Positions 25,952 through 33,972 of a stretch of 64,000 nt of DNA are shown here, piece after piece; position 1 is the first letter of the stretch, and every line of letters begins with the position of its first letter. The notes beneath the pieces are model-generated. The model had not been told where the DNA came from. It worked only from the letters and a program-made list of their open reading frames with translations, and made no database searches. The stretch comes from Sphingomonas sp. IBVSS2. GTDB taxonomy: Bacteria; Pseudomonadota; Alphaproteobacteria; Sphingomonadales; Sphingomonadaceae. The position numbers and the translations under genes are program-made. The stretch lies in contig NZ_NFUR01000005.1 in assembly GCF_002127225.1 (NCBI RefSeq), forward strand, positions 331,832 to 395,831, given 5' to 3'.

Positions 25952-28504
25952 CTACATTGAAAGCAGGTCGGAGAGCGCGCGGGAGATGCTTGCGAGCGTA
26001 TAGGGCTTCTGGGTGACGAGCGCAGCGGCATGCTCGCCGGGAAGCTTGAGCTGCTCGCCATAGCCGGTGGCGAAGAGGAAGGGCACCTGGGCGGCGATGA
26101 GGTCGTCGGCAAGCGGCAGGCTGGTCTCGGCGCCGAGATTGACGTCGAGCACCGCGGCTTCGAACGTTTCGCGGGCGATCTCCTCGCGCGCCTGGGCGAG
26201 CGTGCCGGCGGTAACCACGCGGTGGGCACCCAGGCGCGTGAGAATGTCCTCGGCGTCCATGGCGATGATCAGACTGTCCTCGACCAGCAGCACCACGCCC
26301 GAGAGCAGCTTGGGCACGGCGGTGCCCGGCGCGGGTGCGGATGGCGCCGCGGGATGGCCCGCGCGGCTCGGGTCGATCTCGATATAGCGGGCGGGCACCC
26401 GGAAATCGGCTTCGAGCCCGGTGAGCGGATAGCGCACGTCGGCGCGGCCGCCCAGGTCATAGGGGATCGAGCGCGTGATGATCGTGGTGCCGAAGCCTTG
26501 CCGTTTCGGCGGTTGCACGGCGGGGCCGCCGCGCTCGCGCCATGCGATCGCCAGGTCGCCGTCGCGCTCGATCCGCCAGCCGATATCGACCGAGCCGCTG
26601 TCCGAGAGCGCGCCATATTTGGCCGAGTTCGTCATCAGCTCGTGCAGTACCAGCGCCAGCGCCGAGAAGGCCTGGGGATGGAGCAGCACCGCCGGCCCGT
26701 CGGTCTCCACCCGGCCCGCCTTGCCGGCGAGATAGGCGGCGGCCTCGGTCTCGATCAGGCGGAGCAGGGGCGCGGCGGACCAATTGTCCTGCGTGATCTG
26801 GTCGTGCGCGCGGGCGAGGCTCTCGATCCGGCCTTCGAGCAGGTGGATGGTGTTGCGGGCATCCGCCTCGGGATCGAGCGACTGGCGGACCAGGCCGCGG
26901 ATCAGGCTGAGGATGTTGCGGACGCGGTGGTTCAGCTCCGCGATCAGCAGTTCCTGGCGCTCGGAGAAGCGGCGGCGCTCCTCCTGGGCTTCGTCGCTGA
27001 GGCGCAACACGACTTCGATCAGCGACGCGCGCAGCATCTCGGCGACGCGCAGTTCGGCGTTCGAGAAGGGCTCGGAGCGGCCGCGGACTTCCTGGCTCCA
27101 CAATTCGAAGCTCTTGCGCGGCGTGAGGCGCGGGCCGTTGGGGCCGAGCTGCGCGGGCTTGTGCGGGTCGCCGGCCCATTTGACCGTGCGGATCTTCTCC
27201 TGGCGGAACAGCAGCACGTAATCGCGCGGGCGGCGCGAGATCGGAATCGCGAGCAGTCCGGCGGCGACATCGTCATAGTCGGCGGCGGCGGGAAGAGTGT
27301 CCGCGAGGCGATCGGTCGAGAAGATCCTGCCCGCGGCCATTGCGTTCAGTCGGCGGGTGATCGCCGAGAATGCGGCGGCCGGCGGCGTCATGCCGGAAGA
27401 GGAGACCTTGCCGTCGAGCCAGATCGCGATGCCGTCGCACGGCACGGTTTCGCGCATCATCGTGCCGAGCCATTCGGGATTGTCGAGCAGCGTCGAATCG
27501 CCGGCCACCGCGGCGAGCAGCCGGTCGCTGGCGGAACGCGCCGCCAGCTCATAGGCGGCCAGCTCCTTGCGCTCGCGGCTCTCGAGCTTGAGCGCGAACA
27601 TCTGGCCGAACAGCTCGGCGATCGAGCGCCGTTCGAAGCTGGGGCAGCGCGCGGCATAGTGATGGCAGGCGAACAGGCCCCAGAGCTGGCCCTCGACGAT
27701 GATCGAAATGGAGAGCGAGGCGCCGACGCCCATGTTCTTCAGATATTCGATATGGATCGGCGAGACCGATCGCAGCACCGATAGCGAAAGGTCGATCGGG
27801 GCGCCGCGCTCGTCGAGCCGGGGCAGCACGGGCACCGGCTCGGCATTCACGTCGGCGATGATGCGGAAGGGCGTGCGGACATAGAGCTTGCGCGCCTGTT
27901 GCGGGATGTCGCTGGCGGGGTAGCGCAGGTCGAGAAAACTGCCGATGCCGGTGCGGGCAGCCTCGGCCACCACCACGCCCGAACCGTCCCGATCGAAGCG
28001 ATAGACCATCACCCGGTCGAAGCCGGTCAAGGCGCGGACCTGGCGGGCGCCCTCGCGATAGAAGGCGGCGGCGTCGGCGGTCTCGTCGAGCCGCGCCATC
28101 ATCGCGCGGATCGCCGAGCCGATATCGGTGGAGGCGTCCTCGCTGCAATCCTCGCCTTCCAGCACGATCGTGTCGCCGATCATGTGCAGCGCGAAATCGA
28201 AGCAACGGCCGCTGGCGATCCGCAGCCCGAAGACGCGCTCGACCGCGTCGCCGCCGCGCAACATGGCGAGGCGGTTGCGCAGGGTGTGGACGGCGTGCTC
28301 GCCGAGCAGCGGGATGGCGGAAGTGCCGAGCAGGTCGTCGGCAGGTTTTTCGAGGAATTGCTCGGCATTGGCCGAGACGCGGCGGATCAGCCAGTCGACC
28401 GAAAGCGCCAGCAGGAAGCCGAAGGGCTGGACGGCGCCCAGCGCGTGAATCGGCTCGCGATCGCAATTGGTGAGATCGACCTCGAAATCGCTGTTACTGG
28501 CCAA
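25952..28504 (-). CDS. bphP: Bacteriophytochrome histidine kinase with receiver domain
   Basis: This is a red/far-red photoreceptor kinase of 850 residues. Domains in order are PAS with the biliverdin-binding cysteine (LTNCDREPIH, about Cys14), GAF with PASDIP and the chromophore-contacting CHHY (~280), PHY with the tongue motif PRKSF (~462), an HWE/HisKA_2 kinase with NHRVRNILS (phospho-His about 526), an ATPase domain with HELMTNSAKYG, and a C-terminal receiver (VLDVNLG, Asp about 787). No ATG is available; I choose the TTG at 28504, which overlaps the bphO stop. It lies directly downstream of bphO, which supplies biliverdin. The attached receiver suggests signalling by phosphotransfer, perhaps to the general stress response. 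Confidence 0.93.
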   Translation of the reverse strand: MASNSDFEVDLTNCDREPIHALGAVQPFGFLLALSVDWLIRRVSANAEQFLEKPADDLLGTSAIPLLGEHAVHTLRNRLAMLRGGDAVERVFGLRIASGRCFDFALHMIGDTIVLEGEDCSEDASTDIGSAIRAMMARLDETADAAAFYREGARQVRALTGFDRVMVYRFDRDGSGVVVAEAARTGIGSFLDLRYPASDIPQQARKLYVRTPFRIIADVNAEPVPVLPRLDERGAPIDLSLSVLRSVSPIHIEYLKNMGVGASLSISIIVEGQLWGLFACHHYAARCPSFERRSIAELFGQMFALKLESRERKELAAYELAARSASDRLLAAVAGDSTLLDNPEWLGTMMRETVPCDGIAIWLDGKVSSSGMTPPAAAFSAITRRLNAMAAGRIFSTDRLADTLPAAADYDDVAAGLLAIPISRRPRDYVLLFRQEKIRTVKWAGDPHKPAQLGPNGPRLTPRKSFELWSQEVRGRSEPFSNAELRVAEMLRASLIEVVLRLSDEAQEERRRFSERQELLIAELNHRVRNILSLIRGLVRQSLDPEADARNTIHLLEGRIESLARAHDQITQDNWSAAPLLRLIETEAAAYLAGKAGRVETDGPAVLLHPQAFSALALVLHELMTNSAKYGALSDSGSVDIGWRIERDGDLAIAWRERGGPAVQPPKRQGFGTTIITRSIPYDLGGRADVRYPLTGLEADFRVPARYIEIDPSRAGHPAAPSAPAPGTAVPKLLSGVVLLVEDSLIIAMDAEDILTRLGAHRVVTAGTLAQAREEIARETFEAAVLDVNLGAETSLPLADDLIAAQVPFLFATGYGEQLKLPGEHAAALVTQKPYTLASISRALSDLLSM

Positions 28505-29090
28505 TCTCTGCCTTTCGCCATTTCTCCGCCGAACGCTCGAACGCCGTGAAAGTGGCAAGCGCCGCGGTGATCGCCGCCTCGAGCGCGGCGGGCTCGTGCA
28601 AGAGACGATCGATAACCGTCAGTAGTTGTTGCCACTTTTCGGTGCGCTGATCTGCATCAAGATAGGCACGGGGAAATCCGGCGGGCAGGCGCCGGGCAAG
28701 GAATTTCCCGCCGAGGCGCGAACCTTCGAGGACGTAGAGGGTGCCGGCGATCCAACTATCGTCATCCCGGCGAACGCCGGGATCTCGTGCGGCTCCTTCC
28801 TCGCCCTCCTGCCCGAGATCCCGGCGTTCGCCGGAATGACGGCTTGAGGCGGGCTTCGGGAGATGGGCCAGGTCCTCGCGCAGCAGATGCCCCCGCTTGC
28901 GCTCTTCCCAATCGTCGACCACCCGATCGCCCGGAAGCGCCGCTTCCAGCGCCCACACCACATCGGCATGGGCCGCGAGGAAGCGGGCATAGCTTTCCCG
29001 GTGGGTCAGGTCGAAACCGGCAAAGGCCGTATCCACCCGGTCATGCGCCGCGGACGTCGCTGCACGCAGCGCCTGGCGGGTGGGGTTCAA
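28494..29090 (-). CDS. bphO: Heme oxygenase (biliverdin-producing), with repeat insertion
   Basis: The 198-residue product opens heme to biliverdin, the chromophore of the adjacent phytochrome. It has the proximal-His segment (TSAAHDRVDTAF, about His17) and the distal-helix YVLEGSRLGG (~119). Between them, around residues 83-112, an 80-bp palindromic repeat (28761-28840) is translated in frame as an Arg/Asp/Gly-rich stretch not expected in this family. Its TTG start overlaps the purB TGA, and its stop overlaps the bphP start, so purB, bphO and bphP are read as a chain. Whether the enlarged enzyme is active is unknown. Confidence 0.85.
   Translation of the reverse strand: MNPTRQALRAATSAAHDRVDTAFAGFDLTHRESYARFLAAHADVVWALEAALPGDRVVDDWEERKRGHLLREDLAHLPKPASSRHSGERRDLGQEGEEGAARDPGVRRDDDSWIAGTLYVLEGSRLGGKFLARRLPAGFPRAYLDADQRTEKWQQLLTVIDRLLHEPAALEAAITAALATFTAFERSAEKWRKAEIGQ
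28761..28840. repeat. Palindromic repeat inside bphO
   Basis: The 80-bp element has 27-base ends (28761-28787 and 28814-28840) that are inverted repeats with one mismatch, of the GTCATCCCGGCGAACGCCGG type. This is a second repeat family, distinct from the C4TC3 element in uvrA. Its length is not a multiple of three, so an extra base, perhaps a target duplication or flanking change, must have kept the bphO frame open. Confidence 0.85.
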
Positions 29091-30397
29091 GCGAAGACGC
29101 GCTCGAAGATCGTGTCGACCTGCCTGAAATGATAGCCGAGGTCGAACTTGTCCTCGATTTCCGCCGGCGAGAGTGCCGCGGTCACTTCCGGATCGGCCTT
29201 GAGCAGCTCGAGCAGCGAGAGTTCGCCGTCCGATTCCCACACCTTCATCGCATTGCGCTGGACCAGCCGATAGCTGTCCTCGCGGCTGACGCCGGCCTGG
29301 GTAAGGGCGAGAAGCACGCGCTGGGAATGCACGAGGCCGCCCATTCGATCCAGGTTCTTCTGCATGCGCGCCGGATAGACGAGCAGCTTGTCCATCACGC
29401 CGGTGAGGCGGGCCAGGGCGAAGTCGAGCGTGATCGTCGCGTCCGGGCCGATATAGCGCTCGACCGAGCTGTGCGAGATGTCGCGCTCGTGCCACAGCGC
29501 GACATTCTCCATCGCCGGGATCGTCGCGCTGCGGACCATGCGGGCGAGGCCGGTGAGATTCTCGGTCAGCACCGGGTTGCGCTTGTGCGGCATCGCCGAC
29601 GAGCCCTTCTGGCCCGGCGAGAAATATTCCTCGGCCTCGAGCACTTCGGTGCGCTGCAGATGGCGAACCTCGATGGCGAGGCGCTCGATCGAGCTCGCGA
29701 TCACGCCGAGAGTCGCGAAGAACATCGCATGGCGATCGCGCGGGATCACCTGGGTCGAGACCGGCTCGACCGCGAGCCCGAGCTTGGCGGCGACATGCGC
29801 TTCGACGCGCGGATCGATATTGGCGAAGGTGCCGACCGCGCCCGAAATGGCGCAAGTGGCGATATCCGCGCGGGCGGCGACGAGGCGCTCGCGGTTGCGC
29901 TTGAACTCGGCATAGGCTTCGGCGAGCTTGAGGCCGAAGGTGACCGGTTCGGCATGGATGCCGTGGCTGCGGCCGATCGTCGGCGTGAGCTTGTGTTCAT
30001 ATGCGCGGCGCTTGAGCACTTCGAGCAGCTGATCGAGATCGGCGAGCAGGATGTCGCTGGCGCGGGCGAGCTGGACGGCGAGGCAGGTGTCGAGCACGTC
30101 CGAGCTGGTCATGCCCTGGTGCATGAAGCGGGCCTCGTCGCCCACCTGCTCGGCCACCCAGGTGAGGAAGGCGATCACGTCGTGCTTGGTAACCGCCTCG
30201 ATCGCGTCGATCGCAGCGACGTCGATGGCCGGGTTGGTCGCCCACCAGTCCCACAGCGCCTTGGCGGCGCTCTTCGGCACCACGCCCAGTTCCGCCAGGG
30301 CCTCCGTCGCGTGCGCCTCGATCTCGAACCAGATACGGAAGCGCGCCTCGGGCGACCAGATGGCGGTCATTTCAGGGCGCGAATAACGGGGAACCAT
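29087..30397 (-). CDS. purB: Adenylosuccinate lyase
   Basis: The 436-residue product catalyses two steps of purine synthesis (SAICAR to AICAR, and adenylosuccinate to AMP) in the cytoplasm. The fumarase/aspartase-superfamily signature [12 protein letters not shown] is intact, with [14 protein letters not shown] and [13 protein letters not shown] also conserved. The length is normal. The ATG at 30397 gives the canonical [10 protein letters not shown]. It heads the purB-bphO-bphP chain; this neighbourhood is probably just a shared transcript rather than a functional link. Confidence 0.97.
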   Translation of the reverse strand: MVPRYSRPEMTAIWSPEARFRIWFEIEAHATEALAELGVVPKSAAKALWDWWATNPAIDVAAIDAIEAVTKHDVIAFLTWVAEQVGDEARFMHQGMTSSDVLDTCLAVQLARASDILLADLDQLLEVLKRRAYEHKLTPTIGRSHGIHAEPVTFGLKLAEAYAEFKRNRERLVAARADIATCAISGAVGTFANIDPRVEAHVAAKLGLAVEPVSTQVIPRDRHAMFFATLGVIASSIERLAIEVRHLQRTEVLEAEEYFSPGQKGSSAMPHKRNPVLTENLTGLARMVRSATIPAMENVALWHERDISHSSVERYIGPDATITLDFALARLTGVMDKLLVYPARMQKNLDRMGGLVHSQRVLLALTQAGVSREDSYRLVQRNAMKVWESDGELSLLELLKADPEVTAALSPAEIEDKFDLGYHFRQVDTIFERVFA

Positions 30398-30443
30398 TGC
30401 AAGCCTTTCGCCGGGGGTATGGCGCGCCCCTAGCAAGCGTGCC

Positions 30444-31079
30444 TCAGACTTTCCACCGAAAGCGGCCGGTGATCGGCCAATCGAGCAGCGCATCCTCCTC
30501 GCGCGCGCCCCGGCCGATATTGTGGAGGATCATCGGCGCGCGGGCGCCGGGCAGGTCGGAGACCAGCCCGATATGCGTGCCGGTGCCGCCGATGCCGTTC
30601 GCCGGCGCGGAGGTGAAGATGTCGCCGGGCTGCCAGCCCTTGCCGTCCGCCGGGATCGGCAGCCGGGCACCGGCGCGGGCGAGGAAGACGGCGAGATTGG
30701 GCACGCGCCGATGGTCGATGCTCGGATCGGGGCGGGAAAGGCCCCATTTGCGCGGATAGGCGACGAAAGCGCGCTTCATGTCGGCATTGACCAGCGCCTG
30801 GATATCTATCCCGAAGGCATCGCGATAGGCGCGGATCACCACATCGGTGCACACGCCCTTCTCGCGCGGCACGTCGCCGCCAGGGAAGGGCAGGCTGGTA
30901 TAGGCGCTGTCATAGCGGCGCGTGACGCCGACTTGGGTGCGGGCGGCGGCGATCAGCTTGGCGGCGGGCGTGCTCGCGGGAAGGTGCGGCTGGTCGACCG
31001 TGCCCGATGCCTGGGGCGCACCGTGGCAGCCGGCAAGGCCGGCGGTCATTCCGAACAGCAGCGTCCGACGGTCGATCAT
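30444..31079 (-). CDS. DUF1287 family lipoprotein
   Basis: The 211-residue product has a twin-arginine-like, lipobox-containing N-terminus (DRRTLLFGMTAGLAGCHG, Cys near residue 17) and a DUF1287 domain. The domain shows RREKGVCTDVV-like GVCTDVVIRAYRDAFGID, a later GDIF and a His-containing GTHIGLV. The Cys-His pattern is that of NlpC/P60-type papain folds, so a peptidoglycan or amide hydrolase is plausible. It is probably outer-membrane or periplasmic. The start could also be three codons earlier (MGVMIDRR). It sits upstream of purB on the same strand. Confidence 0.8.
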   Translation of the reverse strand: MIDRRTLLFGMTAGLAGCHGAPQASGTVDQPHLPASTPAAKLIAAARTQVGVTRRYDSAYTSLPFPGGDVPREKGVCTDVVIRAYRDAFGIDIQALVNADMKRAFVAYPRKWGLSRPDPSIDHRRVPNLAVFLARAGARLPIPADGKGWQPGDIFTSAPANGIGGTGTHIGLVSDLPGARAPMILHNIGRGAREEDALLDWPITGRFRWKV

Positions 31080-31183
31080 GACGCCCATCCTGCCGCAGCC
31101 GTTGCCGAGGCGCCACAGCGCAAATGAAATGCGATGAATCGAGCTGCATCGGGGGCGTGTTGAGGCTAGTGCTAGTGAAATCG

Positions 31184-31209
31184 GGAACATCGTCTCAAGA
31201 TCATTGGTT
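31184..31209 (+). promoter_or_regulatory. Possible EcfG general-stress promoter
   Basis: GGAAC at 31184-31188 and GGTT at 31206-31209, separated by 17 bases, nearly match the alphaproteobacterial EcfG pattern GGAAC-N16/17-CGTT, with one mismatch. The site lies 75 bases before the EF-hand gene in an unusually AT-rich stretch (31140-31285). Confidence 0.35.
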
Positions 31210-31283
31210 GATAGAGTGGTTGTTCAAAATACAATCGGGCTGGAAATGAAATATAATTCCTGAGTAGAATAGGAGATAAGCTT

Positions 31284-31817
31284 ATGCTGAAGCCGATGCT
31301 TCTTGCTACATCTATATTTTTCGTAATTCCTGCTGTTGCGCAGGAAGCTCCCGCGCAGGACAAGCCTGCGCAGACTGTCCCGGCGCCCGAGCAGGCGACT
31401 CCGCCAGTTACCAGTGACGATGCGGCGCCCGCCGCCCAGGGCCAGGCTGCAGCCCCGGCCACGACTGCCGAGGCGATGCCGGCGCCCGCCGAGCCTGCGA
31501 CTCAGCCTGCCGAGGTGGCGAGCGCGCCTGCCGCGGCTCCGGCCGCCCAGCCGGCGGCGACGCAGGAACAGGTCGCCCAGGCGGTGGGTCGCGACTTCGG
31601 CGGCTATGACAAGGATAGTGATGGCAAGCTGAACGCCACCGAGTTCGCGGCCTGGATGGGCGATCTGCGCAAGGCGTCGGAGCCCAGCTTCCAGCCCGGC
31701 AGCGCCGAGGCGAGCAGCTGGACGAACCAGGCATTCGCCAGCGCCGATACCGACAAGAACGCCTCGGTGAACAAGCAGGAGCTCACCGTGTTCCTGACCC
31801 CGAAACAGCCGGGCTAA
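31284..31817 (+). CDS. Secreted EF-hand protein
   Basis: The 177-residue product has a signal peptide (cleavage after AVAQ, about residue 19). An Ala/Pro-rich low-complexity stretch (~20-92) follows, and then a calmodulin-like pair of EF-hands: DKDSDGKLNATEF (about 109-121) is a complete loop, while DTDKNASVNKQEL is less perfect. Secreted EF-hand proteins of this layout are common in sphingomonads and probably bind calcium in the periplasm. GGAGAT precedes the ATG. The AT-rich leader differs from the surrounding base composition. A strong terminator follows. Confidence 0.8.
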   Translation: MLKPMLLATSIFFVIPAVAQEAPAQDKPAQTVPAPEQATPPVTSDDAAPAAQGQAAAPATTAEAMPAPAEPATQPAEVASAPAAAPAAQPAATQEQVAQAVGRDFGGYDKDSDGKLNATEFAAWMGDLRKASEPSFQPGSAEASSWTNQAFASADTDKNASVNKQELTVFLTPKQPG

Positions 31818-31860
31818 CCCCCTTTCGTCGCGCCTGAATACGCATGGCGCTTATTCCCGA

Positions 31861-31896
31861 ACGGCCGCCGGGCTTGCCTCCGGCGGCCGTTTGGTT
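31861..31896 (+). terminator. Intrinsic terminator after the EF-hand gene
   Basis: ACGGCCGCCGG at 31861-31871 pairs perfectly with CCGGCGGCCGT at 31880-31890 around an 8-base loop, followed by TTGGTT on the plus strand. It lies 43 bases past the EF-hand stop and 3 bases before the end of the convergent retropepsin-like gene, so it may serve both. Confidence 0.7.
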
Positions 31897-31898
31897 AC

Positions 31899-32744
31899 TC
31901 AGGGCGCGAGGCGGAGCAGGGCATCCTTGCCCGGCCGGATCAGCAGTACCGCTCGCGAGAGCAGGTCGAAGCCGAGCAGGGCGTCGCGGCCTGCGCCCGT
32001 GCGGCGGGCGCTCTGCACGTGCAGCGGCCTGCCGCCGAGCGTGAGCGTCAAGGGGCCGACCAGTTCGGCGGCCTCCGCGATGCCGGCGACGCCGCTATGC
32101 GCCTCCGCGCCAAGGACAGGGACATCGGGCGCGAACTCAGCGGGCAGGCTCGTTCGCCACGCGCCGCTGTCGACGAGGAAGTCGGCTTGGCTGCCGTCCG
32201 ATGCGCTGGCCGGCGCATAGGGGCGATACCCCTTGCCCATCGGCACCGCCACGCCGTCCAGCGTGCAGGCGGGGTCGGCCGGTGGCGCCAGAGTCGCGAT
32301 GCCCAGCGCGAAATCGATGCGGAGGCAATCGGGGTCGGCGAAGGATTGCGGGCTGATCACTCCGTCGATACCGAGCGGGTCGAGCATGCCGATCTGCATC
32401 ACTGCCAGTCGCGGAAACCGGCGCCGCACGGTGCCGATGGTGATGTCGACCTGCTCCAGCGTACGGCCGGTGACCGGCCTGCCGCCGCTGTCATGCCCGG
32501 CAATGGCTGCACCCGGGACGAGGCCGGTCGCATCGGCGAACCGGGGCGCGATCACCGTGAGGCCGGCGCCGGTATCGAGCAGGAAGGTTCCCGGCCGGCC
32601 CGCGATGACGGCGTGGACGATCGGCAGCCGGCCGCCGACCGGGCGCCCGCCGAGCGTTTCGGGGCGCTCGATCGCGAAATGCGGCAGCTCGGGCGCGGCA
32701 CCGAGCAGCAGGGCGAGGGCGGGAAGCGCAAGGGCGCGAAGCAT
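31899..32744 (-). CDS. Retropepsin-like aspartyl protease family protein, tandem
   Basis: The 281-residue product has a signal peptide (about residues 1-17) and two aspartyl-protease motifs, LLDTGAGLT near residue 56 and LVDSGAWRT near residue 200. It could therefore form a complete pepsin-type active site within one chain, unlike single-domain bacterial retropepsins that must dimerise. A hydrophobic-hydrophobic-Gly segment (GFDLLSRAVLLI) follows the second Asp. Probably periplasmic. It lies alone between the EF-hand gene and radC. Protease activity is inferred. Confidence 0.75.
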   Translation of the reverse strand: MLRALALPALALLLGAAPELPHFAIERPETLGGRPVGGRLPIVHAVIAGRPGTFLLDTGAGLTVIAPRFADATGLVPGAAIAGHDSGGRPVTGRTLEQVDITIGTVRRRFPRLAVMQIGMLDPLGIDGVISPQSFADPDCLRIDFALGIATLAPPADPACTLDGVAVPMGKGYRPYAPASASDGSQADFLVDSGAWRTSLPAEFAPDVPVLGAEAHSGVAGIAEAAELVGPLTLTLGGRPLHVQSARRTGAGRDALLGFDLLSRAVLLIRPGKDALLRLAP

Positions 32745-32798
32745 GGCGGGATGGTATCGGGCGAGCTGTGGTGCCGCAATGACAGGCTGGATCGCTCG

Positions 32799-33479
32799 CT
32801 AGATCAGCCCCTGGCCCCGCAGCGACGCATGCCCGTCGCGCCCCATGATGATGTGGTCGTGCACGCCGATCCCCAGCCCCTTGCCCGCGGCCATGATCTG
32901 GCGGGTGATCTCGATGTCGGCGCGGCTGGGTGAGGGGTCGCCGGAGGGATGGTTATGGACGAGGATCAGCGCCGCGGAGCCGAGCTCGATCGCGCGGCGG
33001 ATCACTTCGCGGACATAGACGGCGGCCTCGTCGATCGTGCCTTCGCCCATCAGTTCGTCGCGGATCAGCATGTTCTTGGAATTGAGATGGAGGACGCGGA
33101 AGCGCTCGATCGCGTGATGGGCCATGTCGGCGCGCAGATAGTCGAGCAATGCCTGCCAGTTGGCGAGCACCGGGCGCTCGGCGACCTCGGCGCGCAGCAG
33201 GCGGAGCGCCGCGGCATGGGCGGTCTTCAGGGCGGCGACGCTGGTCTCGCCCATGCCCTTCACGCGGGCGAGCGCCTCGGCATCGGCGGTGAGAAGTCCG
33301 GCGATGCCGCCGAATTCGTGGAGCAGCGCCTTGGCCAAGGGCTTGGTATCCTGCCGGGGAATCGCCAGTGCGAGGAGGTATTCGACCAGTTCGTGATCGA
33401 GCAGCGCGTCCGGCCCGCCCTCGAACAGGCGGCGGCGCAGGCGCGCGCGGTGGCCGCTATTGTCGGAAGGCTCGGACAT
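32799..33479 (-). CDS. radC: RadC/JAB-domain protein
   Basis: The 226-residue product has an N-terminal helix-hairpin-helix region (about residues 20-85; LARVKGMGETSVAALK). The C-terminal JAB/MPN domain has the metal motif HNHPSGDPSPSRAD and an upstream Glu (DELMGEGTIDE). RadC was once linked to DNA repair, but its true activity is uncertain; JAB domains are metallo-isopeptidases or related. The length is standard. It diverges from the F0 ATP synthase operon, and its ATG lies at 33479. Confidence 0.92.
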   Translation of the reverse strand: MSEPSDNSGHRARLRRRLFEGGPDALLDHELVEYLLALAIPRQDTKPLAKALLHEFGGIAGLLTADAEALARVKGMGETSVAALKTAHAAALRLLRAEVAERPVLANWQALLDYLRADMAHHAIERFRVLHLNSKNMLIRDELMGEGTIDEAAVYVREVIRRAIELGSAALILVHNHPSGDPSPSRADIEITRQIMAAGKGLGIGVHDHIIMGRDGHASLRGQGLI

Positions 33480-33556
33480 GCCCGGCTTGTTCCTGCAAAT
33501 GCGCCGTTATTCAAGGCGAGGATTTCGCCGATTTGGCGGCGAGACCTGACCCGGAG

Positions 33557-33585
33557 TTGACTCGGTCCGCCAGCGTTCCTAAAGC
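33557..33585 (+). promoter_or_regulatory. Likely sigma-70 promoter of the F0 operon
   Basis: TTGACT at 33557-33562 and TAAAGC at 33580-33585 are separated by 17 bases, a good housekeeping spacing. Transcription would begin near 33592, giving a ~75-base leader before atpI that contains a terminator-like hairpin. Confidence 0.5.
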
Positions 33586-33595
33586 GCCCGAGCAA

Positions 33596-33651
33596 CGCGG
33601 CCGAACAGCCGGCGATGCTTGTATGTCGTCGGCGCTGTCGGCGGCTTTTTT
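33596..33651 (+). terminator. Terminator-like leader hairpin ahead of atpI
   Basis: The bases GCCGAACAGC (from about 33599) can pair with GCTGTCGGC (about 33634-33642), continued by flanking G-C pairs, with a mismatch and a bulged A. The stem is followed at once by GGC and six T residues (33646-33651). It lies between the predicted promoter and the atpI start. It could end read-through from upstream or attenuate the operon. Confidence 0.5.
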
Positions 33652-33666
33652 CATATCTGGAACGCC

Positions 33667-33972
33667 TTGACCGCCTTGACCCAAGACCGTGCTCCGAGCG
33701 ACCTTGACCGCCGCATCGCCGATGCGAAGGCGGCCGAGGCTGCGCGCACCGGATCGGCGGTTCCCAAGGCGCCTGCCGACGCCAAGGGCTACAAGCAGGG
33801 TTCGCGCGTGCTGATGGACCTGATCGGCATGCCGCTGGGCGGTGGAATTCTGGGGTATGCGCTGGACAGCTGGCTGGGCACCAGTCCGTGGCTGCTGCTG
33901 ACCCTGCTCGTGCTGTCGATCGCGGCGGCTTTCCGCAACATCTACAAGATCTCGAAGGAGCGCGTTGAGTGA
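33667..33972 (+). CDS. atpI: ATP synthase protein I (AtpI)
   Basis: The ~101-residue product has a charged N-terminal helix (LDRRIADAKAAEAARTG) and two transmembrane helices (about 50-70 and 75-93) with the AtpI motif MPLGGGILGYALDSWLGTSPWLLL. AtpI assists assembly of the c-ring and perhaps magnesium supply. No ATG is available near the N-terminus; TTG at 33667 or 33676 is likely. Its stop overlaps the atpB GTG (GTGA), so translation is coupled. It opens the operon atpI-atpB-atpE-atpF'-atpF. Confidence 0.9.
   Translation: MTALTQDRAPSDLDRRIADAKAAEAARTGSAVPKAPADAKGYKQGSRVLMDLIGMPLGGGILGYALDSWLGTSPWLLLTLLVLSIAAAFRNIYKISKERVE

Noticed and set aside
31284..31610. Ala/Pro-rich stretch of the EF-hand protein as a repeat element
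   Set aside because: It is ordinary low-complexity linker sequence without exact DNA repeats.
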